Source: Sphingomonas sp. Leaf22
GTDB lineage: Bacteria; Pseudomonadota; Alphaproteobacteria; Sphingomonadales; Sphingomonadaceae
Length of the DNA stretch: 64,000 nucleotides
Assembly: GCF_001421715.1 (NCBI RefSeq)
Contig: NZ_LMKP01000001.1
Location: 200,358 to 264,357 of the forward strand
Direction: 5' to 3'
Part shown: positions 36,888-44,863 of the stretch, in pieces
How positions within the stretch are numbered: position 1 is the stretch's first letter
Layout of the letters: each line of letters begins with the position of its first letter
The notes under the pieces: generated by a model
What the model saw: only the letters and a program-made list of their open reading frames with translations
The model's database searches: none
What the model was told of the DNA's origin: nothing
Translations under genes and position numbers: made by a program

Positions 36888-38033
36888 GTGGCCATGTCCG
36901 GATTGGCCCTGCTCCTGCTCGCCCAGATCGCCCATCCCCCGGCGGCGGCCCCCGATGAAATCGTGGTCGTCGGCCACCGTGCCGAAGACGCGCTCGCCGC
37001 CTGCCTCGCGCGCGGCTGCCCGCCCGCCGAGGAGGTGGAGGCATCGCTCCAGGCGTCGGTCGAACAATTTGCCGGCGGCCGCTACGACGTCGCGCGCAAG
37101 ACATTGCGGGCGGCGATCCGGCGCAATCGCGACCATGCCGCGCAGCTGCCCGGCCCGGTGTCCAGCCTGTATGCGACGCTGGCCACCGTCGCCGAACATG
37201 AGGGCGACCGCGAACTATGGACCGCATCGGCCCGCAACAACCTGCTGATCCTGCGTCGCCATCTCGGCAATGCCAACCTCGCGACCATGACCGAGCAACT
37301 GACGTTCGGCGATACGATGCTGGGTATCGGGCAGAGCCACGCGGCCGACGACGCGTATCACACGGTTCAGCGGCTCGCGCTTGCCGCCAACCAACCGGCG
37401 ATGGCGGCCGGTGCAGCGCTCCGCCGCGCGGTCGTGGCCTCGACCCGCGGCGATTACCGGACGGCACGCCGCCTCGCCGACGACGCCGTGGCGCTGGCCG
37501 GGCCGGGTGACCGGCGGATGGCCGACCTGCGCGCGATGCTCGACGCGCGTATCGCCGTGGCCAAGGGCGATGACGGCGCGATCGACGTGCTGGCCGCCCG
37601 GTTGCGTCAGTCGGCCGACGAACAGCCGCGCCTGCTCTTTTCCAAACCGGTTTTCGACATCAACTTCGTCGCCAGCGTGAATCCGTGGCATGATTCGGAA
37701 ATCCGCTTTGCCGATGTCGGATACTGGATTCGTCCCGACGGCCGGACGGCGGGCGTGGAGGTGCTGCGCGATGCCGGTCTGGGCCAATGGCGTTCGGGCA
37801 TCGTCAAGCAGGTCGCCGAGCGCCGCTATGTACCGCTCAGCGTCGCGCCCGGTCATCCCGGCCTGTATCGCATCGACCGCTTCACGGTACGCGCGACCAT
37901 TGGCACGCCCACGGGATCGCGGGTCCGGCGCCGCACCGGCACGCTCACCACCCATATCGTCGACCTTACCGAAACCGAGGCGTTGAGCGACCTGCACAAA
38001 CGCCGCGCGGCACAGGAAACCACGACCGGTTGA
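36888..38033 (+). CDS. Exported TPR-like protein with possible TonB-C-like domain, function unknown
   Basis: 381 residues from a GTG at 36888 (an ATG two codons later is equally likely). A hydrophobic start (MSGLALLLLAQIAHPPAAA) suggests export. Helical repeats with TPR-like spacing (SVEQFAGGRYDVARKTLRAA, VVASTRGDYRTARRLADDAV) fill the middle. The last 120 residues (RFADVGYWIRPDGRTAGVEV, VAERRYVPL) resemble a TonB C-terminal-type fold. Two cysteines near residue 40 (CLARGC) could pair. No family is firmly recognised; a periplasmic adaptor role is a guess. Confidence 0.75.
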   Translation: MAMSGLALLLLAQIAHPPAAAPDEIVVVGHRAEDALAACLARGCPPAEEVEASLQASVEQFAGGRYDVARKTLRAAIRRNRDHAAQLPGPVSSLYATLATVAEHEGDRELWTASARNNLLILRRHLGNANLATMTEQLTFGDTMLGIGQSHAADDAYHTVQRLALAANQPAMAAGAALRRAVVASTRGDYRTARRLADDAVALAGPGDRRMADLRAMLDARIAVAKGDDGAIDVLAARLRQSADEQPRLLFSKPVFDINFVASVNPWHDSEIRFADVGYWIRPDGRTAGVEVLRDAGLGQWRSGIVKQVAERRYVPLSVAPGHPGLYRIDRFTVRATIGTPTGSRVRRRTGTLTTHIVDLTETEALSDLHKRRAAQETTTG

Positions 38034-38113
38034 TCCATCGGCCGTCACCCCGATAATTCCGTCTTCTCGGGGCGACCGCCACCCGCTACCCCGGCATCGG
38101 GGAGTGGCAGGCG

Positions 38114-39688
38114 ATGGGTTCGATCAACAGTACCTTGTCCGACCGGCAGGCCGTCTGGGCGTTCGTGCTCGGCTGTGTCGCGGTGACGATCGGGGTCGTC
38201 GCGCATCTGCCGATGTTCGCGATGGCGCGGTCGATGGGCTATCGCATGGCCGGCATGCCGATGGACGGCATGATGCTGGGCGGCATGGCGCTGATCGTGC
38301 TCGGCACGCTGGTCGCCGCCTATGGCCTGCTCCCGCGCAACTTGGCCGCGCAGCGCGCCGCCGCTGCCGATATCGTCGTCGCCGCGCCCGAGGATGCCGA
38401 ATTGTCGCTCGCCCATTGGGGCCTGATGGCGGTGCTGGTCGTGGCGCTCGTCATCGACGTGATGAAGCCCGCGTCGCTGGGCTTCACCGTGCCCGGCATG
38501 ATTTCCGAATATGGCGTGCCCAAACGTACCGTGTCGCTGGTGCCGTTCTTCGCGCTCGCCGGCACCGTCACCGGATCGGTGCTATGGGGCTGGATCGCCG
38601 ACGTCTATGGGCGAAAGGCGTCGATCCTGTTGTCGGCGGTGATGTTCGTCGGCACGTCGATCTGCGGCGCGATGCCCAGCCTCGCATGGAACATCGCCAT
38701 GTGTTTCATGATGGGTGCGGCGGCGGGCGGCATGTTGCCGGTCACCTATGCGCTGCTCGCCGAGATGATGCCCAACCGCCATCGCGGCTGGAGCCTCGTG
38801 CTGGTCGGCGGGCTGGGCGCGGTTGGCGGCTATTTCGCCGCCAGCGGCATTTCGGCGATCCTGCAACCGGTCTTTGGCTGGCGCATCCTGTGGCTGGCCA
38901 ATCTGCCGACCGGGCTGACGCTGGTCCTGCTCGGCGCGCTGATTCCCGAGTCCGCCAAGTTCCTGCTGGCGCGCGGCCGGGTGCAGGAGGCGGAGGCGGT
39001 GATGCGCCGTTTCGGCGCGACCGCCACCCGCGCATCCGTCCGCATCACCGGCCCGCGCGCGACCGCGCTGACCGGGGTCAAACTCTATGGCAAGCTGGCG
39101 GCGCTCAGCATCTGTGCGCTGTCCTGGGGCCTCGTCAATTTCGGCCTGTTGCTGTGGCTCCCCGCCGATCTGGTCGCCAAGGGCTATTCGGTCGGCGTGT
39201 CGAGCCGGTTGCTGGCCGAAAGCGCGCTGATCGCCTTTCCGACCGTCTTCCTCGCCGCCTTCCTCTACAGCCGGTGGAGCACGAAATGGTCGCTCGCCGT
39301 CATGATCGCGCTGACGCTTGCCGGGCTGCTGCTGGTGTTGCAGCTGGAACTAGCGGGCAGCGGCAGCCCGGTCCTGCCGGTCGCGCTGCTGATCGTCGGC
39401 ACCAACGGCATCATCGCCATCGTCCTGCCCTACGCCGCCGAGAGTTTCCCGATGCGGGTGCGCGGCCGCGCGACCGGCTGGGTCGCCGCCTGTACCAAGG
39501 CCGGCGGCCTGATCGCGCAGGGGCTGACGATCGCCGGCATCGCGCTGTCGATGGGGGCGTCGTCGCTGATGGTCATGGTCCCGACCGCCTTGTCGCTGGT
39601 GCTGGTCGCATGGTTCGGCCGCGAAACCCGCGGGCGTGATTTGCGCGATCTGGATGCCGACAACGGCCAGATCGGCCATGCGGGGTAG
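38114..39688 (+). CDS. MFS transporter, sugar-porter-like
   Basis: 524 residues with 12 or more helices. Two extra N-terminal helices lie ahead of the core, with a Met-rich loop (MAGMPMDGMMLGGMAL) between them. MFS signature sequences are GWIADVYGRKASIL between helices and PNRHRGWSLVLVGG; PESAKFLLARGRVQEAEAVM resembles the sugar-porter central loop. The substrate cannot be assigned; the Met-rich loop could hint at metal or a signal but is only an observation. GGGGAG precedes the ATG. Divergent or tandem partners are absent; it stands alone before recA. Confidence 0.9.
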   Translation: MGSINSTLSDRQAVWAFVLGCVAVTIGVVAHLPMFAMARSMGYRMAGMPMDGMMLGGMALIVLGTLVAAYGLLPRNLAAQRAAAADIVVAAPEDAELSLAHWGLMAVLVVALVIDVMKPASLGFTVPGMISEYGVPKRTVSLVPFFALAGTVTGSVLWGWIADVYGRKASILLSAVMFVGTSICGAMPSLAWNIAMCFMMGAAAGGMLPVTYALLAEMMPNRHRGWSLVLVGGLGAVGGYFAASGISAILQPVFGWRILWLANLPTGLTLVLLGALIPESAKFLLARGRVQEAEAVMRRFGATATRASVRITGPRATALTGVKLYGKLAALSICALSWGLVNFGLLLWLPADLVAKGYSVGVSSRLLAESALIAFPTVFLAAFLYSRWSTKWSLAVMIALTLAGLLLVLQLELAGSGSPVLPVALLIVGTNGIIAIVLPYAAESFPMRVRGRATGWVAACTKAGGLIAQGLTIAGIALSMGASSLMVMVPTALSLVLVAWFGRETRGRDLRDLDADNGQIGHAG

Positions 39689-39710
39689 GGGGGGGCCCAA
39701 CCAGAGTACC

Positions 39711-39735
39711 GTCACCCCGGACTTGATCCGGGGTC
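39711..39735. repeat. Short palindromic repeat (CCCCGGA-CTTGA-TCCGGGG)
   Basis: A 7-bp perfect stem in GTCACCCCGGACTTGATCCG, a unit also recognisable (diverged) as the outer arms of 23485-23680. It lies just after the MFS gene and may terminate it. Confidence 0.7.
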
Positions 39736-39833
39736 CCGCTTCTTCTTCGTTAGCGCGCCCCCGAGCTTGGCAACGCGGTTCACCCCCCACAACCTGAATC
39801 GCCGCCACGATCACCACACCGCTTGCGGAATGG

Positions 39834-39848
39834 GAACAAAACGAATAC
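39834..39848. promoter_or_regulatory. Weak candidate LexA (SOS) box upstream of recA
   Basis: GAAC-N7-ATAC lies 61 bp upstream of the recA start. The alphaproteobacterial LexA consensus is GTTC-N7-GTTC (GAAC-N7-GAAC on the other strand). One half is perfect and the other has two mismatches, so this is only suggestive. Confidence 0.3.
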
Positions 39849-39908
39849 ATGCAAATCCAACAGACGCGTTGAACCCTCGACGCGGTTGCTCTACGCGAAA
39901 GGCTGGAC

Positions 39909-41003
39909 ATGGCGGCAAATCTGAAGGCGGTCGATAGCAAGATGGCGGCGGCAAACGACAAGGCGGCAGGCGAACGGCAAAAGGCGCTCGACGCCGCGCT
40001 GGCGCAGATCGATCGTGCATTCGGCAAGGGTTCGGCGATGAAGCTGGGCCAGAAGGAAGCGATGCAGGTCGAGGCGATCTCGACCGGGTCGCTCGGCCTC
40101 GACATTGCGCTCGGCGTCGGCGGCCTGCCGCGCGGGCGCGTGATCGAAGTGTACGGCCCGGAAAGCTCAGGGAAAACCACGCTGGCGCTGCATGTGCTGG
40201 CAGAGGCGCAGAAGGGCGGCGGCACCGTCGCCTTTGTCGACGCCGAACACGCGCTCGACCCGGTCTATGCGAAGAAGCTGGGCGTCAACATCGACGAACT
40301 GATCGTGTCGCAGCCCGATACCGGTGAACAGGCGCTGGAAATCGTCGATACGCTAGTCCGCTCGAACGCGATCGACGTGCTGGTGGTGGATTCGGTCGCG
40401 GCGCTGGTGCCGCGGGCCGAAATCGAGGGCGAGATGGGCGACAGCCATGTCGGCCTGCAGGCGCGGCTGATGTCGCAGTCCTTGCGCAAGCTGACCGGAT
40501 CGATCAGCCGCTCGCGCTGCATGGTGATCTTCATCAACCAGCTGCGCATGAAGATCGGCGTGATGTATGGCAATCCGGAGACGACGACGGGCGGCAACGC
40601 GCTGAAATTCTACGCATCGGTCCGCCTCGACATCCGTCGCACCGGACAGATCAAGGATCGCGACGAGATCATCGGCAACACCACCCGCGTGAAGGTGGTG
40701 AAGAACAAGGTCGCACCGCCGTTCAAGCAGGTCGAATTCGACATCATGTACGGGCAGGGCATTTCGAAGATCGGCGAGATCCTCGATCTGGGCGTGAAGG
40801 CCGGATTGGTCGAGAAATCGGGCGCGTGGTTCAGCTATGACAGCGTTCGGATCGGGCAGGGGCGTGAGAACGCGAAGAACTTCCTGACCGAACATCCCGA
40901 ACTGCGCGACAAGCTGGAGGCGGCGATCCGCCAGCGCACCGAAAAGGTCGCGGAAGAGATGATGGCCGGTCCCGACGCCGACGATGGTGACGACGATATG
41001 TGA
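39909..41003 (+). CDS. recA: Recombinase RecA
   Basis: 364 residues. Walker [10 protein letters not shown], Walker [10 protein letters not shown], catalytic Glu in VDAEHALDP, loop L1 [14 protein letters not shown] and loop L2 [20 protein letters not shown] are all intact; the acidic C-terminus ends DADDGDDDM. RecA polymerises on single-stranded DNA, drives strand exchange and stimulates LexA self-cleavage. The N-terminus has a short Ala/Lys-rich extension before the usual start of homology ([20 protein letters not shown]). A strong hairpin follows the stop. Confidence 0.98.
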   Translation: MAANLKAVDSKMAAANDKAAGERQKALDAALAQIDRAFGKGSAMKLGQKEAMQVEAISTGSLGLDIALGVGGLPRGRVIEVYGPESSGKTTLALHVLAEAQKGGGTVAFVDAEHALDPVYAKKLGVNIDELIVSQPDTGEQALEIVDTLVRSNAIDVLVVDSVAALVPRAEIEGEMGDSHVGLQARLMSQSLRKLTGSISRSRCMVIFINQLRMKIGVMYGNPETTTGGNALKFYASVRLDIRRTGQIKDRDEIIGNTTRVKVVKNKVAPPFKQVEFDIMYGQGISKIGEILDLGVKAGLVEKSGAWFSYDSVRIGQGRENAKNFLTEHPELRDKLEAAIRQRTEKVAEEMMAGPDADDGDDDM

Positions 41004-41010
41004 TCGGGCA

Positions 41011-41045
41011 GATCGACCGGGCGGCACGGTGCTGCCCGGTCGATC
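41011..41045 (+). terminator. Strong hairpin after recA
   Basis: A perfect 12-bp stem (GATCGACCGGGC / GCCCGGTCGATC, 11-base loop) lies 7 bp past the recA stop. It has no T-run, but position and stability suggest termination or 3'-end protection. Confidence 0.7.
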
Positions 41046-41203
41046 GCTTGTCGTCGATCCATCACCGGGGGAGCGGCGCGTTGGTGAACACGTGGCAAGT
41101 GTGACCTTTGTGACTTTTGGGCCGTTGCTTCGATCGCGTGCAACCGACGCCCGCCACCGGCATTGCAGTAGCAATCCGCTGAACCCGTGCAGGAATGTCG
41201 CTG

Positions 41204-41848
41204 ATGATCGTCGTCCATCACCTCGAAAACTCCCGCTCGCAACGCGTCCTCTGGCTGCTCGAGGAATTGCGGCTTCCCTATGAGGTGAAGCGCTATGAGC
41301 GGAACAAGGCGACGATGCTGGCACCGCCGGAGCTGCGCCGTATTCACCCCTTGGGCAAGTCGCCGGTGATCGAGGATGGCAACGCCGGCAGCAGCGGCGG
41401 TGCGCTGGTCGTCGCCGAAACCGGCGCGATCGTCGAATATCTGGTCGAGCGGGCCGATGGCCGATTGGGCACGCCCGCCCATCGCCGCGCCGCGCTCCAC
41501 TACCGCCACTTCCTCCATTATGCCGAAGGCTCGCTGATGCCGCCGTTGCTGGTGAAGCTGGTGCTCGGTCGCGTGCCGCTGCTGGGAAAGGCGGCGCAGA
41601 AGAAGATTCAGCCGATGATCGACGTCCATCTCGACTATGTAGAATCGCATCTCGCCGCGAACGAATGGTTCGCCGGCGACGAGATGACCGCCGCCGACAT
41701 CATGATGAGCTTTCCCCTCGAAGCCGCACGCAGCCGCGCCGGCCTCGACGCTTCCCGCCCCCGCACCATCGCGTGGCTCGATCGCATCCACGCCCGTCCC
41801 GCCTATCAGGCAGCACTGAAGGCGGGCGGCACCTACGCCTATGCCTGA
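41204..41848 (+). CDS. Glutathione S-transferase family protein
   Basis: 214 residues. The N-terminal thioredoxin-like domain (HHLENSRSQRVLWLLEELRL) has the SRSQR stretch near the glutathione site; P and the SNAIL-like ETGAIVEYL complete it. The C-terminal helical domain contains NEWFAGDEMTAADIMMSFPL. Likely conjugates glutathione or reduces small electrophiles in the cytoplasm; substrate unknown. The ATG at 41204 is chosen because AGGA is nine bases upstream; an ATG three codons earlier leaves no room for it. Confidence 0.92.
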   Translation: MIVVHHLENSRSQRVLWLLEELRLPYEVKRYERNKATMLAPPELRRIHPLGKSPVIEDGNAGSSGGALVVAETGAIVEYLVERADGRLGTPAHRRAALHYRHFLHYAEGSLMPPLLVKLVLGRVPLLGKAAQKKIQPMIDVHLDYVESHLAANEWFAGDEMTAADIMMSFPLEAARSRAGLDASRPRTIAWLDRIHARPAYQAALKAGGTYAYA

Positions 41849-41921
41849 CCGATCACGGTAACGCGGCGACCGATCGGGACACCCGCCGGCCGCCCGCGAA
41901 CGGCAGGCGGGTGTCCGTTCG

Positions 41922-44783
41922 TCAGAACTTCACCCGCGCGCCGAAATTATACCGCGCGCCCGTCTCCTGCAGCAGCAGGAAGCGGTCTTCGATCGCCGAC
42001 CATTCGTGGATCCGCTGGTTGGTGACGTTCACCCCCTGCACATAGACCTGCACGTTCGACGTGACGTCATAGCCGACGTTGAAATCGAGCTGCCCATAGG
42101 CCGAACGATTGCGCGGGCGACCCTGGTCCGAACGACATGCGCGGAGATATTCGGAGCGCCAATTGTAGGACGTCCGTGCCGAAATGCCGTATTTCTCGAA
42201 GAACACGCTGCCATTCGCCGAATGTGGCGACAGGCCGTTATAACCGCATTCGTAATCCGCCAGCGCGGAGTCACGCTCGGCCTTGCTGTCGACATAAGTA
42301 TAGTTGCCGGCCACACCGAAGCCCGACAACACACTCGGCAACCAGTCGAACGTGTACTGGCCCCCGACTTCGATACCGCGGATATAGCCGGTCTGCCCGT
42401 TACGGGTCCGGGTATCCTGGAACGTCCGCCCGAACCGCTGGATCGGCAGCGTCTGGAGTTCGAGGAAGTTATCGAGCTTCTTGTAGAACGCGCCGGCGCT
42501 GACATAGCTGATGGAGTTCAGATAATATTCGACCGAGATATCGTAGTTGGTCGACTTGAACGGTTCCAGCGTCGGGTTGCCGCCGCTCGACTGCGGCACG
42601 GAAATGCGGCCGCCGAACGAGTTGTCGACGCCAAGGTCAGTCAGCGTCGGCCGCGTCACCGTTTGGGAGAAGGCGGCACGGGTGATAAGCTTGTCGGTGA
42701 CATTGAACTTGATGTTGGCCGACGGCAGCGCGTTGACATAGCTGTTGCCGACCGAGACCGGCGTCGACGCACCATAGGTGAAGACCAGCGTATCGTCGCC
42801 GCGGGTGTTGGTGATGTCGAGTACGGGCTGCGCGAAGCCGCGCGACTCCGTCTGGGTCCGCACGACGCGGACACCGGCATTGCCGCTCCAGTTATCGCCA
42901 CCGAACGACATGGCGATGTACGTCGCGAGCAGCCGTTCGTTGACGTTCAACTGGCTGCCGGGATTCTCGCGGACCCCGTATGGACCGCCGGGCAATGCCA
43001 GCAGCCGTGCAGCCTCCGCAGCCTGTTCGGCCGCCGTCCGCCCCTGACGCGCCCGGGCGAGGTTCGTCGGATTCGACAGGAACGCGATGACGGCATTCGG
43101 GTCATAGGTGAAGAATTGCTGCGGCACGTTCTGGCTGCCCGATACGCCGGGCAGGAAGTTGTCGAGCTTGAACGGCGACAGCAGCGACGTATCCATCGGA
43201 ATGTCGTAGCCGCAGTACGCGCAACCGCCGTCGGAGTTGTTGAAGAAGCGCCGCTGCTTCGTCCGGTCCGAATAGGCCATGCCGATCCGGACCGTCTTCA
43301 GGATGCTGTTCTGGATCTGATAGTCGGTATCGAGGTGGAATTCGGAACTGCGGTCGCTGACCCGGTTGTTTTCGACGCCGGTGTAATGCGCCCGCATCAG
43401 CGACGCATCGGTGATGTTGCCGAAGTTGGATGCGGTCGGCAGGTCCTCGCCCTTGTTCAGGTCGAAACGCGGGCTGGTCTGTGCGAGCGACCCGACGACG
43501 ACGAACTGGGTCGGGTTGCGCTGTTTCGCCTTCGACGTCGACGCGTCGAACCGAACCTCGACATCGTCCGCCGGGTTCCATTTCAGGTTGCCGCCGACCT
43601 GATAGGTTTCGGTACGGCGATCGTTGTTGTTGACGATATTGTCGTTCTGCGACAGCGACACCCGCTGCGACAGCAACGGATTGGCGGCAAGGAACTGCTG
43701 TCCGGGGCGGTTGAACCCGGTCGCCGTACCGGTATCGTCGACCTGCAACCCGATATAGGGCGACGAATAAAAATTCGCGAAGATGTTGCGGTGGGTGAAG
43801 ACGTCGAACTTCGAAAAGATGCCGTCGACGGTCAGCAGCAACTGGTCGCCGAGCTTCGCCTGCAACGCACCGGCCAGATTGATCCGCCTACGCCGGTCCT
43901 CCTGCCGTGCGAAGGCGAGGTTCTGGGGGACGTTGACCGTCGCGCCGGTATTGCCGAGCGCGGCGGTGGTCAGCCCGGTCGAATTCGCATTGCCGTTGAC
44001 GACGTTCTGCGGCCCGAACAGCCAGCCATCGGTCTGCACATAATCCAGCTGGCTGCGACGGTCGGTGTATGATCCCGACAGGACGATGCCGATCGTCTTG
44101 GCATCGTTGGTGAGCGACGTGACCGCCGACAGGTCGGGGCTCAGCTTCTCGCGCAGCGTGTCGTAAATGCCACCGGCCGACGCGGCGAGGTGGAAGCCGC
44201 TGCGCCCATCGAGCGGCCGGGCGGTGATGATGTTGACCGTCGCGCCGATGCCGCCTTCCTGCAATTCGGGAACGCTCGACTTGTACACGTCGGTGCGCTG
44301 AATCATGTTCGACGACAGGACGTCGAACGAGAATTCACGACCCGGATTGTCGGTCGCCATCACCCGGCCGTTGACCAGCACGGTGTTGAATTCCGGCCCG
44401 AGACCGCGAACGGTGATGAACTGGCCTTCGCCGCCCGACCGATCGATCGCGACGCCGGTGATCCGTTGCAGCGATTCCGCGATGTTCGCATCGGGGAATT
44501 TGCCGACATCCTCGGCGGAGATCGTATCGACGATCTGTTGCGACTCCCGCTTCACCCGTGCCGACGACGCGAGGCTGCTGCGGATGCCGGTAACGACGAT
44601 ATCGTCGGCGACCTCGGGGGTGTCAGGGCCGACCTGTGCGGCAACGGGTGTCGGTTCCTGCACGGTGCCGGCGGGACTGGTCTGCGGTGCGCCCGCTTCG
44701 GGCTGGGTGGCGTCCTGCGCGAACACGGGTCCGGCCAGCAGCATTCCGCCTGCGAGCAATACGGTCTTGAATGACATACGCAT
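41922..44783 (-). CDS. TonB-dependent receptor (TonB-Xanth-Caul type)
   Basis: 953 residues. Signal peptide FKTVLLAGGMLLAGPVFAQ, acidic linker, TonB box DDIVVTGIR, plug domain with FPDANIAESLQRITGVAIDR and FITVRGLGPEFNTVLVNGR, then barrel strands ending YNFGARVKF. This is the type enriched in Xanthomonas, Caulobacter and Sphingomonas for plant and algal sugars. The start at 44783 follows GGGGAGG. It lies 80 bp after the alpha-galactosidase gene in the same unit and probably imports alpha-galactosides such as melibiose or raffinose-family sugars (inference). Confidence 0.95.
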   Translation of the reverse strand: MRMSFKTVLLAGGMLLAGPVFAQDATQPEAGAPQTSPAGTVQEPTPVAAQVGPDTPEVADDIVVTGIRSSLASSARVKRESQQIVDTISAEDVGKFPDANIAESLQRITGVAIDRSGGEGQFITVRGLGPEFNTVLVNGRVMATDNPGREFSFDVLSSNMIQRTDVYKSSVPELQEGGIGATVNIITARPLDGRSGFHLAASAGGIYDTLREKLSPDLSAVTSLTNDAKTIGIVLSGSYTDRRSQLDYVQTDGWLFGPQNVVNGNANSTGLTTAALGNTGATVNVPQNLAFARQEDRRRRINLAGALQAKLGDQLLLTVDGIFSKFDVFTHRNIFANFYSSPYIGLQVDDTGTATGFNRPGQQFLAANPLLSQRVSLSQNDNIVNNNDRRTETYQVGGNLKWNPADDVEVRFDASTSKAKQRNPTQFVVVGSLAQTSPRFDLNKGEDLPTASNFGNITDASLMRAHYTGVENNRVSDRSSEFHLDTDYQIQNSILKTVRIGMAYSDRTKQRRFFNNSDGGCAYCGYDIPMDTSLLSPFKLDNFLPGVSGSQNVPQQFFTYDPNAVIAFLSNPTNLARARQGRTAAEQAAEAARLLALPGGPYGVRENPGSQLNVNERLLATYIAMSFGGDNWSGNAGVRVVRTQTESRGFAQPVLDITNTRGDDTLVFTYGASTPVSVGNSYVNALPSANIKFNVTDKLITRAAFSQTVTRPTLTDLGVDNSFGGRISVPQSSGGNPTLEPFKSTNYDISVEYYLNSISYVSAGAFYKKLDNFLELQTLPIQRFGRTFQDTRTRNGQTGYIRGIEVGGQYTFDWLPSVLSGFGVAGNYTYVDSKAERDSALADYECGYNGLSPHSANGSVFFEKYGISARTSYNWRSEYLRACRSDQGRPRNRSAYGQLDFNVGYDVTSNVQVYVQGVNVTNQRIHEWSAIEDRFLLLQETGARYNFGARVKF

Positions 44784-44817
44784 AGATATCCTCCCCTTGA
44801 GAATGATGGTGATCGGG

Positions 44818-44852
44818 GAGGGGCGAGCCTTCTGGATGGGCTCTGTCCCCTC
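44818..44852 (-). terminator. Intercistronic hairpin between alpha-galactosidase and receptor
   Basis: GAGGGG-C-GAGCC ... GGCTC-TGT-CCCCTC forms an interrupted stem of 11 pairs in the 80-bp gap. Like the hairpin at 3268-3290 in the other sugar locus it has no T-run and may set different levels for enzyme and receptor. Confidence 0.45.
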
Positions 44853-44863
44853 GGTAGTATCGA

